Origin: Thiocapsa roseilacustris
GTDB taxonomy: Bacteria; Pseudomonadota; Gammaproteobacteria; Chromatiales; Chromatiaceae
Reading direction: 5' to 3'
Length of the DNA stretch: 64,000 nucleotides
NCBI RefSeq assembly: GCF_041903755.1
Contig: NZ_JBBWVE010000013.1
Coordinates: forward strand, 62,001-126,000
Part shown: positions 28,292 to 36,535 of the stretch, piece after piece
Position numbering within the stretch: position 1 is the stretch's first letter
Layout: each line of letters opens with the position of its first letter
Position numbers and translations under genes: made by a program
The notes under the pieces: generated by a model
What the model was told of the DNA's origin: nothing
What the model saw: the letters and a program-made list of their open reading frames with translations, nothing else
The model's database searches: none

Positions 28292-28804
28292 TCATCGGAT
28301 TACATCCGACTTCTCAGGCGATGCGCAACGCGCCGAGTCCGCGGAACCGCGCCCGGCCAGCGCCTCCAGCACGGACTCTCCCGACGCCGTCCGGGCCGAG
28401 AGAAACAGATGTCGGCCGTTCGGGACGTATGCGATCGCGATGACGAGATCGGGCGGCGGCAGCATCCCGAGACCGCGCTCGGGCCACTCCACCATCCAGA
28501 CGGCATCCTCGGCGAGCAGATCGCGCAGACCCAGATACTCGAGCTCCTGCGGATCTCCGAGGCGATAGAGATCAAGATGATAGAGCCGCCGCTCCCCGAT
28601 CTCGTAGGGTTCGAGCAGGGTGTAGGTCGGGCTACGCACGGCACCGCCATGACCGAGCCCCGCGAGAACACCCCGGGTCAGGGTCGTTTTGCCGGTCCCG
28701 AGATCACCCTCGAGATAGACGATCAGACACGGCGGCAAGAGCGCCGCGAGCCGCGCCCCGAAGGCGAGTTGCGCCTCGGGATCGGGCAGCCATTGCTCGA
28801 TCAT
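28292..28804 (-). CDS. tsaE: tRNA threonylcarbamoyladenosine synthesis ATPase TsaE
   Basis: 170 residues. Works with TsaB and TsaD to make t6A37 on tRNAs decoding ANN codons. The P-loop LEGDLGTGKTTLTRG and the following SPTYTLLEPYE motif are diagnostic. It overlaps nnr upstream as ATGA. Confidence 0.95.
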   Translation of the reverse strand: MIEQWLPDPEAQLAFGARLAALLPPCLIVYLEGDLGTGKTTLTRGVLAGLGHGGAVRSPTYTLLEPYEIGERRLYHLDLYRLGDPQELEYLGLRDLLAEDAVWMVEWPERGLGMLPPPDLVIAIAYVPNGRHLFLSARTASGESVLEALAGRGSADSARCASPEKSDVIR

Positions 28805-30339
28805 GAGTCCTCCTGCACTGCGGTCACGCGATTGGCCACCGGGCGAAGGGCGTCGATGATATCGCTCGCAATGAGCCCGCGCTCGCCCATCCGCGCGGCC
28901 CGATCACCTGCGGCCGCGTGCAGACAGACGCCGGCACAGGCGGCCTCCTCCGCATCGAGACCCTGAGCGCGCAGGGCGCCGATGATCCCGGTCAAGACAT
29001 CTCCGGAGCCGGCGGTCGCCATCCCGGGGTTGCCGTCGCTGCAGACCGCAAGCGGGCGCGCCGGATCGCTCCGGATCAGGGTCCCCGCGCCTTTCAGGAC
29101 GACGACACCGCCGTAGCGACCCTGCAGCGCGTGCACGGCGGCCGGACGATCCTGCTCGATCTGCGCAACGCCGGTCCCGAGCAGGCGCGCCGCCTCGCCC
29201 GGGTGTGGTGTCAGCACCCAATCCGGCCCCGAGCGGGGGGCCTCGGCGAGGAGGTTCAAGGCGTCGGCATCGACGACCGTCGGCATGCCGAGGCCAAGCA
29301 CGTCAGTCCAAAGATTGCGGCCCCACGCCTCGCGACCCAAACCGGGGCCGATCGCGACGACATCGGCCCGCGCGATTAGGGGAGCGAGGTCGGCCGAGGT
29401 CTCGACCGACGACACCATCAGCTCGGGACGCGAGAGATTCAGCCAAGCGGCATGTGCCGGATGCGTGGCGATCGTGACCAATCCGGCACCGGCCCGCAGT
29501 GCGGCCTCGCCCGAGAGACGCACGGCACCGGACAGGCCGGGTGCGCCGCCGATCACCAGCAGGTGTCCGAAGGTGCCCTTGTGCGCGGTGCGGGGACGTC
29601 GCCCGAAACGCGCCGACTGCTGTTCCCAGTCGATGCGCCGCGCCGAGGCCACCTCGCCGGAATAGACCCGGGCCGGGATCGACAGCGCGCTGAAACGGAT
29701 CGCGCCGCAGTACTCGGGTCCGGCCCCGATGAAGAGACCTTGCTTGAGTCCGATGAAGCTGACCGTGACATCCGCACGCACCGCCCCTCCCATGACCTGC
29801 CCGGTATCGGCATGCAGACCCGACGGGATGTCGACGGCGAGCACCGGCGCGCGCTGGTGGTCGAGGGCCTGAATCGCCTCGGCCCAGAGCCCCTCGACCG
29901 GCCGTTCCAGCCCGGTCCCGAGAACGGCATCGACCAGGACATCCGAGCGCCGCGGCAGTCCCCGATAAGGCTCGATCGTCCCACCCGCGTCGCGCCAGGC
30001 ATCGCGACTGATGGCCGCATCGCCCGTCACACGCTGCGGATCTCCGAGCTGCAGCAGGCGCACGCCCAGACCTTCGGCCCGCGCCAAGCGCGCGATCACA
30101 TAGCCGTCTCCGCCGTTGTTGCCGACACCGACGAGCACCGTGAGATCGCGCGCATCGGGCCAACGTTCACGCAGGATCCGATAGGCGACCTCCCCGGCCC
30201 GGTTCATCAGCGCGATACCCGGGATGCCGTGCTGCTCGATCGCGCAGCGGTCGAGGCTACGCACCTGCTCGGCGCGATAGAGCGCATGCGGCAGGCGATC
30301 GCGGTCGGGCATCGGGTTAATCCGCGTAGGGGATGACAT
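28801..30339 (-). CDS. nnr: Bifunctional NAD(P)H-hydrate epimerase/dehydratase
   Basis: 512 residues. Repairs damaged (hydrated) NAD(P)H. The N-terminal epimerase domain (YjeF_N; VGVGNNGGDGYVIARLA) and the C-terminal ADP/ATP-dependent dehydratase domain (ribokinase-like; NPGMATAGSGDVLTGI) are both complete. I chose the ATG at 30339 because GGAG lies six bases upstream; an ATG at 30384 would add 15 residues. The gene is divergent from queG. Confidence 0.95.
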   Translation of the reverse strand: MSSPTRINPMPDRDRLPHALYRAEQVRSLDRCAIEQHGIPGIALMNRAGEVAYRILRERWPDARDLTVLVGVGNNGGDGYVIARLARAEGLGVRLLQLGDPQRVTGDAAISRDAWRDAGGTIEPYRGLPRRSDVLVDAVLGTGLERPVEGLWAEAIQALDHQRAPVLAVDIPSGLHADTGQVMGGAVRADVTVSFIGLKQGLFIGAGPEYCGAIRFSALSIPARVYSGEVASARRIDWEQQSARFGRRPRTAHKGTFGHLLVIGGAPGLSGAVRLSGEAALRAGAGLVTIATHPAHAAWLNLSRPELMVSSVETSADLAPLIARADVVAIGPGLGREAWGRNLWTDVLGLGMPTVVDADALNLLAEAPRSGPDWVLTPHPGEAARLLGTGVAQIEQDRPAAVHALQGRYGGVVVLKGAGTLIRSDPARPLAVCSDGNPGMATAGSGDVLTGIIGALRAQGLDAEEAACAGVCLHAAAGDRAARMGERGLIASDIIDALRPVANRVTAVQEDS

Positions 30340-30563
30340 GTGATGCTCCCGCGCGGGCTCGATTGCAGGCGACGCAAGCGACATCGCGCAGGACGCGGAT
30401 CACGTCGATAAAGCTGAATATCGTCAGACGATCGGCGTTCATGGATCCCGATGTGGTTGATGGGTTTGCTCGATGGCGCCATCCCCGAACAAAGCGTTCG
30501 AGTCGGCTCAGGATGCGGTCTATCCTTCGGGAATCCGCAATCGCCGAGGCACGACGATCCCGA

Positions 30564-31610
30564 ATGATTCCGCCCGCCGAGCTTGTCGCCCGCATCAAGC
30601 GCCGGGGTTTGGAGCTCGGCTTCCAACAGGTCGGGATCACCGACACCGACCTTGCGTCGGCCGAGTCGCGCCTGCTGAGCTGGCTGGCCGAAGGCCGTCA
30701 CGGCACCATGGATTACATGGCCCGACACGGGCTGAAGCGCTCGCGCCCGGCCGAGCTGGTGCCCGGCACGGTTCGGGTGATCTCGGTGCGGATGGACTAT
30801 CTGCCCGAGTCGCACCAAGCGATGCAGGCCGCGCTCGAGGAGCCGCCGCGCGCCTTCATCTCGCGCTACGCACTGGGCCGCGACTATCACAAGCTGCTCA
30901 GACGGCGACTGCAACGCCTCGCCGAGCATATCCTCGCCGAAATCGGCCCCTTCGGCTACCGGGTCTTCGTCGACTCCGCGCCCGTCTTGGAGAAACCCTT
31001 GGCCGCGAAGGCCGGGCTCGGCTGGATCGGCAAGCATACCAACCTCGTCCACCCCAAGGCCGGCTCCTGGTTCTTCCTCGGCGAGATTTACACCGATCTC
31101 GCACTGCCGATCGATACCCCGATTGCCGATCACTGCGGCCGCTGTCGGGCCTGCATCGAGGTCTGTCCGACCCGTGCGATCGTCGCGCCCTACGCGCTGG
31201 ATGCCCGCTTATGCATCTCCTACCTGACGATCGAGCACGCCGGAAGCATCCCGGAGCCGCTCCGCCCGCTGATGGGCAACCGCATCTACGGCTGCGACGA
31301 CTGTCAGTTGGTCTGTCCCTGGAATCGCTTCGCGCGGCTCGCCGCAGAGCCGGATTTTCAAGCACGCCACGGACTGGATACGGCCTCGCTGGTCGAGGTC
31401 TTCGGCTGGGACGAGTCGACCTTTCTCGACCGAACGCAAGGCTCCGCGATCCGTCGCATCGGCCACATCCGCTGGCTGCGAAACATCGCCGTCGCGCTCG
31501 GCAACGCACCCTCCTCACCCGAGGTCAAACAGGCCCTGAGCGCCCGTGCAGACCATCCCGACGCCCTGATTCGGGAGCATGTCGGCTGGGCGCTCCGGTG
31601 GATCGGTTAA
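30564..31610 (+). CDS. queG: Epoxyqueuosine reductase
   Basis: 348 residues. Last step of queuosine tRNA modification, a cobalamin-dependent iron-sulfur enzyme. Two 4Fe-4S motifs are visible (CGRCRACIEVCP and the later CDDCQLVCPW), and a HEAT-like tail follows. I chose the ATG at 30564 (MIPPAELVARIK), which matches the family start; upstream in-frame codons give atypical sequence. The TAA stop (31608-31610) is the first triplet of repeat element R3. Confidence 0.94.
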   Translation: MIPPAELVARIKRRGLELGFQQVGITDTDLASAESRLLSWLAEGRHGTMDYMARHGLKRSRPAELVPGTVRVISVRMDYLPESHQAMQAALEEPPRAFISRYALGRDYHKLLRRRLQRLAEHILAEIGPFGYRVFVDSAPVLEKPLAAKAGLGWIGKHTNLVHPKAGSWFFLGEIYTDLALPIDTPIADHCGRCRACIEVCPTRAIVAPYALDARLCISYLTIEHAGSIPEPLRPLMGNRIYGCDDCQLVCPWNRFARLAAEPDFQARHGLDTASLVEVFGWDESTFLDRTQGSAIRRIGHIRWLRNIAVALGNAPSSPEVKQALSARADHPDALIREHVGWALRWIG

Positions 31611-31799
31611 ACCGCGTCCAGAGCGACATGCGTCGTTTTCATTGTGCGTTTGGCTTCGGAGATATCCTCGATCCCGGTGAGACGCGGTTTAGAATTTGAT
31701 TTTTTGAATACTTTAAACCGCGCCAGCTCCGACAGTCATCGGAGCTGACGCGGCCAATCCACTCCACCACATGACGCATACAGCACCGGGCGCGATTTA
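31608..31799 (-). repeat. Family A bimodular palindromic element, copy R3
   Basis: It fills the whole gap between the convergent genes queG and orn and supplies the TAA stop codons of both: 31608-31610 on the plus strand and 31799-31797 on the minus strand. Module B comes first on the plus strand, then the AT core near 31691-31715, then module A with an imperfect 15-bp stem (near 31717-31754). Confidence 0.93.
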
Positions 31800-32345
31800 A
31801 ACCGCCCGCAAAAGATGCGTGCGATAATGTTTCAGCTCGTCGATCGACTCGCGGATATCGTCGAGGGCTAGGTGTCGCGATTCTTTCTTGAAGGCACTCG
31901 CCACGTCGGGCGCCCAGCGTTGCGCGAGGATCTTGAGCGTGCTCACGTCCAGATTTCGATAGTGGCAGTAGGCCTCGAGCTTCGGCATCCAGAGCGCGAG
32001 GAAGCGCCGGTCCTGACAGATGCTGTTTCCGCACAAGGGCGAGGCGCCGGCCGGGACGAAATCCGCGAGGAAGCGCAGGGTCGTCGATTCGGCATGGGAT
32101 ACGCTCTGCGTGCTCGCGCGTACCCGATCGAGCAGGCCGGAGCGGCCGTGATGGTCGCGATTCCAGTCGTCCATGCCCGCAAGAACGGCCTCGGGCTGAT
32201 GGATCGCAACGACGGGACCCTCGGCCAGGATGCGAAGATCGCTGTCGGTGATCATGGTCGCGATCTCGAGGATGCGATCGGTCGCGGGGTCGAGCCCCGT
32301 CATCTCGAGATCGAGCCAGATCAGATTATTCTCGTTCTTGGTCAA
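31797..32345 (-). CDS. orn: Oligoribonuclease
   Basis: 182 residues. DEDD-family 3'-5' exoribonuclease that degrades RNA 2- to 5-mers and pGpG. The first acidic motif NLIWLDLEMTGLD and the later HLALDDIRESI segment are present; length matches the family. No ATG fits: the TTG at 32345 has AGGAGA nine bases upstream and starts exactly at TKNENNLIWLDLE. Its TAA stop is part of repeat R3. It is divergent from the cytochrome/rsgA genes, as orn and rsgA are in E. coli. Confidence 0.94.
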   Translation of the reverse strand: MTKNENNLIWLDLEMTGLDPATDRILEIATMITDSDLRILAEGPVVAIHQPEAVLAGMDDWNRDHHGRSGLLDRVRASTQSVSHAESTTLRFLADFVPAGASPLCGNSICQDRRFLALWMPKLEAYCHYRNLDVSTLKILAQRWAPDVASAFKKESRHLALDDIRESIDELKHYRTHLLRAV

Positions 32346-32353
32346 ATGCCTGC

Positions 32354-32359
32354 TCTCCT
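32354..32359 (-). promoter_or_regulatory. Ribosome site fixing a TTG start for orn
   Basis: AGGAGA on the minus strand, eight to nine bases before TTG at 32345-32343. Confidence 0.6.
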
Positions 32360-32552
32360 GCAATCCGTCAACGGGTAAGCCGACCGCCTGGTCTAACACG
32401 GCGGTCGACACCATGATCGGGTAGGGTAGCGGCCTTCCCGCCTGCTGGCGACCCTTGAACCTGTCCGGCGAGACATTGGCGGAATCGAGCAGAATGCCGC
32501 AGACGGCCGAAATCGCCTTGTTGTTTTCCAACAATCCTCCGGAGTCTCTTTC

Positions 32553-32846
32553 ATGAAGATCCAGTCCATACTCCTTGGCGTGACCACAGCCGCGCTTCTC
32601 GGCCTCGGTTCGGTCGCGGCACAGGCGCAACCCAGCGAGAACGCCGGGGAGCTCTACGAAGAAAACTGTCTGAGCTGCCACGGCAGCGAGATCTACACGC
32701 GCGAGGGGCGCATGGTCACCTCGATCGACGGACTCGAGCGTCAGGTACAACGCTGCGAGACCGCGCTCGGGCTGCGGTGGTTCGATGAAGACATCAAGGA
32801 CGTGGCCGCCTATCTAAATCATCACTTCTACAGTTTCGAGCGCTGA
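32553..32846 (+). CDS. Small periplasmic c-type cytochrome
   Basis: 97 residues. A signal peptide (residues 1-25, ending AAQAQ) is followed by a single CLSCH haem-attachment motif and a class I cytochrome c fold of minimal size. A likely axial methionine is the one in TREGRMVTSIDG. Partner and role are unknown; it probably carries electrons in the periplasm. GGAG lies 11 bases before the ATG. It ends 4 bp before rsgA, so the two are probably co-transcribed, although their functions are unrelated. Confidence 0.9.
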   Translation: MKIQSILLGVTTAALLGLGSVAAQAQPSENAGELYEENCLSCHGSEIYTREGRMVTSIDGLERQVQRCETALGLRWFDEDIKDVAAYLNHHFYSFER

Positions 32847-32850
32847 GCCG

Positions 32851-33864
32851 GTGACGAAACGGCGGCTGTCCGGACGCCAGATCGAGCGGATCCAAACCAT
32901 CCAGGACCGCCGCCGCCAGCGCCTCGCCTCGCGCGTTGACAACGCCTTATCCGAGATCGAAGGCGAGCCGCTGCCTACGGAGGGCCGGGTGGTCGTCCGA
33001 CACGGTGCCAATCTGGCGGTCGAGGACGCCGACGGCGACATCACCCATTGTCTGTCGCGTCAGAACATCGGTCATCCGGTCTGCGGGGATCGCGTGGTCT
33101 GGCAACGCACCGCGGACAACCAAGGTGTTGTCACCGCCATCCTGACGCGGCAAACCCTGCTGAGTCGCCCCGACTTCGGCGGTCGCGACAAGCCATTGGC
33201 GGCCAATCTGACGCGCCTGGTGATCCTGATCGCCCCGCGGCCGGAGCCGAGCGACTATCTGATCGATCAGTATCTGGTTGCGGCGGAGACCATGGGTGTC
33301 CAGGCCATCATCGTGGCCAACAAGATGGACCTGCTCGACGCGACCGAGCGTGCGGCGTTTCAGGAGCGCTTCGCCCACTATGCGGCGATCGGTTATCCCC
33401 TCCTCTGGACCAGTCTGCGCGAACCGGACACCCTGACTGCACTCTTCGGCCATCTCAGCGGGCAAACGAGCATCCTGGTGGGCCAGTCCGGCGTCGGCAA
33501 ATCATCCTTGGTCAAAGTGCTGCTGCCGGACCGCGAGATCCAGATCGGTCGACTTTCCAAGGCGACCGGACTCGGCCGCCACACCACCTCGGCGGCCACC
33601 TGCTATCGGTTGCCCGCCGACGGCGCCTTGATCGACTCGCCCGGAGTGCGCAGCTTCCGCACCGGCCCGCTCGACCGCGATGCCCTGCAACAAGGGTTTT
33701 GCGACCTCCGCCCCTACATCGGACACTGCCGATTCGCCGACTGCCGACATGACCAGGAGCCCGACTGCGCCATCCACGGCGCCGTCGCAGCGGGCCTAAT
33801 CGACCCGCGGCGACTCGCCAACTTCAAACATCTGCTGGCGGAAGCGGAGCAGGCACGCACTTAA
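32851..33864 (+). CDS. rsgA: Ribosome small subunit maturation GTPase RsgA
   Basis: 337 residues. Circularly permuted GTPase that checks late 30S assembly. An OB-fold N-terminus is followed by the permuted G motifs: ANKMDLLD (G4) before the P-loop GQSGVGKSSL (G1) and DSPGVRSF (G3). The C-terminal zinc knuckle (C-x7-C-x4-C, with H) is intact. Start is GTG at 32851. Its TAA stop belongs to repeat R4. Confidence 0.96.
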   Translation: MTKRRLSGRQIERIQTIQDRRRQRLASRVDNALSEIEGEPLPTEGRVVVRHGANLAVEDADGDITHCLSRQNIGHPVCGDRVVWQRTADNQGVVTAILTRQTLLSRPDFGGRDKPLAANLTRLVILIAPRPEPSDYLIDQYLVAAETMGVQAIIVANKMDLLDATERAAFQERFAHYAAIGYPLLWTSLREPDTLTALFGHLSGQTSILVGQSGVGKSSLVKVLLPDREIQIGRLSKATGLGRHTTSAATCYRLPADGALIDSPGVRSFRTGPLDRDALQQGFCDLRPYIGHCRFADCRHDQEPDCAIHGAVAAGLIDPRRLANFKHLLAEAEQART

Positions 33865-34053
33865 ACCGCGCCCGGTGCGGTATGCGATGTTTTTGGGTGG
33901 GGTCGGCCCCGGCAGATTTGACGACCGCTGGAGCCTGCGCGGTTTAAGAGATTAAAAAATGGATGGTTTTGAACCGCGTCCCCGCTACAAGCTGCGGATG
34001 CACCAAACGTCGAACTCACGCGAAAGTGAGCATCTCGCTCTGGACGCGGTTTA
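33862..34053 (+). repeat. Family A bimodular palindromic element, copy R4
   Basis: It starts with the TAA stop codon of rsgA (33862-33864). Module A has the sub-type with a run of five Ts (GATGTTTTTGGG), then an AT core (AGATTAAAAAATGG), then module B ending GGACGCGGTTTA. It ends 37 bp before the EVE gene. Confidence 0.93.
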
Positions 34054-34090
34054 AGCCCCGTCACGCGATGCCCAATCAGGACACGACAGG

Positions 34091-34582
34091 ATGAGCTATT
34101 GGCTGATGAAATCCGAGCCGGACGCCTTCGGTCTCGACGACTTGGCCGCACGCCCCGACCGGACCGAGCCCTGGGACGGGGTGCGCAACTATCAGGCCCG
34201 CAACATGCTGCGCGACGCGATGCGTCCGGGCGACCACATCCTCTTCTATCACTCCAACTGTGCCGTGCCGGGCGTGGTCGGAATCGCCGAGGTGGCAAGC
34301 GAGGCCTATCCCGACAGCACCGCCTTCGATCCGGAGGCCAAGTATTTCGACCCCAAGAGCGATCCGGAAAAACCGCGGTGGTATCTGGTGGAGGTCCGGT
34401 ACGTGCGCCATTTGAAACGCACCATCTCGCTCGCCGAGCTCAAGGCGCACGCCGAGGGTGCGCTCGCCGGCTTTCCGCTCGTGCGCAACGGTAATCGGCT
34501 CTCCGTCATGCCGGTCACGCCCGAGCAATGGGACTTCATCCTCGGTCTGGAGTCCGAGGCCGAAGCCGAAGCGGGTTCTTAG
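34091..34582 (+). CDS. EVE-domain protein
   Basis: 163 residues, one EVE domain throughout: MSYWLMKSEPDAFGLDDLA at the start, WDGVRNYQARNMLRD, then GDHILFYHSNC and RWYLVEVRYV. The EVE domain has a PUA-like fold that recognises modified bases; related eukaryotic THYN1 proteins bind modified cytosines. As a stand-alone housekeeping-like version, its substrate is not known. The next gene is a damaged ATPase/nuclease-like gene. Confidence 0.9.
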   Translation: MSYWLMKSEPDAFGLDDLAARPDRTEPWDGVRNYQARNMLRDAMRPGDHILFYHSNCAVPGVVGIAEVASEAYPDSTAFDPEAKYFDPKSDPEKPRWYLVEVRYVRHLKRTISLAELKAHAEGALAGFPLVRNGNRLSVMPVTPEQWDFILGLESEAEAEAGS

Positions 34583-34647
34583 TTGATTTCCGGGAAAGGA
34601 TCTACCGGCAGAGCCGAAACCAAGAAAAGTGGTCGAAGGCTCTACTC

Positions 34648-34700
34648 GTTGTCGTTGTCGTTGTCGCAATCGGATTCCGGACGAACACGACAACGACAAC
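34648..34700. repeat. Family B hairpin repeat, copy B3
   Basis: The left arm GTTGTCGTTGTCGTTGTCG (34648-34666) is partly complementary to CGACAACGACAAC (34688-34700), followed by AAAAATTT. It lies in the 273-bp gap after the EVE gene, which otherwise shows nothing recognisable. Confidence 0.7.
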
Positions 34701-34855
34701 AAAAATTTCTGGGACGGTTTGCTCAAAACTTGCGGCTTAAGGGACTCGATGCCTTCCAGGCATGCGCAGTCGGGGTGCCTATTCTTGGAAATCACCTTAT
34801 CTATGAAGATGGTTCGGCTAAGAATCCAGTCGGTTTCGCGCCGTCGAGGTCCGCC

Positions 34856-35872
34856 ATGCACCGCCGTAAACTGCCGATCGGGATCCAGACCTTCGCCAAG
34901 ATTCGGGAGGATGATTTTTATTATGTCGACAAGACCGCCTTCATCCGCCAGTTGGTCGACGAGGGCAGCCAGTATTTCCTGTCGCGCCCGCGGCGCTTCG
35001 GCAAGTCGCTGCTGATCGATACCCTCGCGGAGCTCTTCGCCGGCAACGAGCCCTTGTTTCGAGGGCTCGCGATCCATCCGCATTGGGACTGGACAACCCC
35101 TTATCCGGTCATTCGGATCAGCTTCGGCGGGGGTGTGGTGCGCGATCGCGTCGAGCTCGATCAGCGGATCCTGGATCTCTTGTCCCGCAACCAACGCGCG
35201 CTTGGCCTGGCCTGTCGCGACAACACGGACGTCGTGGGTTGTTTTGCCGAGTTGCTCGCGCTGGCCCATGCCGCCACCGGCAAACGCGCCGTGGTGCTGG
35301 TGGACGAATACGACAAGCCGATCCTCGACAACCTGAGCGACGCGAAGACCGCGCGTGAGCTCCGCGACGGACTGCGCGATCTCTATTCGGTCATCAAGGA
35401 CAACGACGCCCTCCTGAAAGGCTTGATGGGCGACCCCATGCAGGCCGATCGGGCCGTCAGTCGGCTCTACGACGTGCTCGTCGCCGGCGACTTCGCGGCC
35501 TTGCGCGCCCATCTCGAAAGCCTCTTCGCGTCTATCCCCTATCCCTGGCACACCGGCAATCCGATCGCCCGTTTCGAGGGCTACTATGCGAGCGTCTTCT
35601 ACAGCCATCTGGCCGCGCTGGGCTTGGACCTAACCCCGGAGGAGACGAGCAGCCAAGGCCGTATCGACCTGACCCTGAAGTTCAACGACTGCATCTGGCT
35701 GTTTGAATTCAAAGTCGTCGAGCTGGTACCGGACGGGCGAGCGCTCCAACAAATCAAGGACCGCGGCTACGCGGATAAATACCGCGCCCTGGGTCAGCCA
35801 ATCCACCAGATCGGGATCGAATTCAGTCGCGAGCGCTGCGCACTGGTCGGCTTCGAGGTGGAAACGCTGTGA
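34856..35872 (+). pseudogene. AAA-ATPase-like / PD-(D/E)XK nuclease family gene with internal deletion
   Basis: 338 residues read in one frame from ATG 34856. The N-terminal AAA-ATPase-like domain (LPIGIQTFAKIREDDFYYVDKT, Walker A-like SRPRRFGKSLL, Walker B-like VVLVDEYDKPILDN) and the C-terminal nuclease-like domain (NPIARFEGYYASVFYS, GRIDLTLKFN, LFEFKVVE) are both clear. Complete members are about 500-550 residues. Here the text jumps from LYSVIKDNDA directly to the late LLKGLMGDP region, so roughly 150-190 middle residues are missing without a frameshift. It is probably inactive, or a minimal variant. The family is abundant and mobile in bacterial genomes; its function is unknown. Confidence 0.75.
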
Positions 35873-35968
35873 ATCTCCGGCCGCGGATGGCGATCTGCGC
35901 GGTCGCCCGCGGTGTGTGATCCACGCCATGCGAACGGACTTCGGGCGATCTCCGAAAAATTCCCTACC

Positions 35969-36050
35969 CGTAGGTTGTACTGACGATAGGAAGCACAACG
36001 GCCGCCGGCAGGGAGCGTTCCGGTGCGCAGCTCGGCATAACGGTTTCCGG
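35969..36050. repeat. Family C palindromic repeat, copy C3 (degenerate)
   Basis: Begins CCGTAGGTTGTAC and ends with the decayed arm CTCGGCATAACGG. It lies between the ATPase-like gene and the convergent orphan gene. Confidence 0.6.
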
Positions 36051-36073
36051 AATTCGCCTCAAAGGCGCCCGGA

Positions 36074-36430
36074 TCACATCAATCGGACGACGGATGCCTG
36101 CTGCAGCCCGAGCGCCTGCTGGCCCAGCTTGAGTGCCTGCTCGGCGAAGGCGTCCAGATCGCCCCAGCGATCGTCCGTATCCACCACCTCCGACATGACC
36201 TCGCCGACGATACCGAGCCGGTAGGCGCCGTCGGCACGCTCGGCGGGCGGGCTTGGCTCGACACAGACATAGAAGACGGGCTCGCGTTGCCCTTGGGGCA
36301 CAAAGGCAAGGATGTATCGATAGGCACGGCCGTCGCCGCTCTCGATCTCGCCGAGCAGCGAGGCGCTGTGGCTGCCGATCTGATAGCGGCGTTTCGGGAT
36401 GGCGGTCTTGATGACTGGGCGGTCTTGCAT
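36074..36430 (-). CDS. Conserved-looking hypothetical protein
   Basis: 118 residues, soluble, no signal or membrane segment. I do not recognise the family. The sequence (ending GLQQASVVRLM) has a beta-rich middle (YRYILAFVPQGQREPVFYVCVE) and an acidic stretch. AGGAG lies seven bases before the ATG, and codon use looks like the neighbours, so it is likely expressed. It lies 105 bp past bioA on the same strand; the link may be chance. Confidence 0.65.
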   Translation of the reverse strand: MQDRPVIKTAIPKRRYQIGSHSASLLGEIESGDGRAYRYILAFVPQGQREPVFYVCVEPSPPAERADGAYRLGIVGEVMSEVVDTDDRWGDLDAFAEQALKLGQQALGLQQASVVRLM

Positions 36431-36535
36431 GGCACGGCTCCTGATGCATGTCGAATCTGGCGCGGTTTCGTCGCTCTGTCCTGCACGTGGGGACGTTCGG
36501 GCGGCAACGCAGGCCGAAGCAGCTGCGGTTCTGCA

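Noticed and set aside
34076..35608. Open frame of 510 codons on the minus strand across the EVE and ATPase-like genes
   Set aside because: It spans two genes and a hairpin repeat on the other strand, and its translation looks like no protein.
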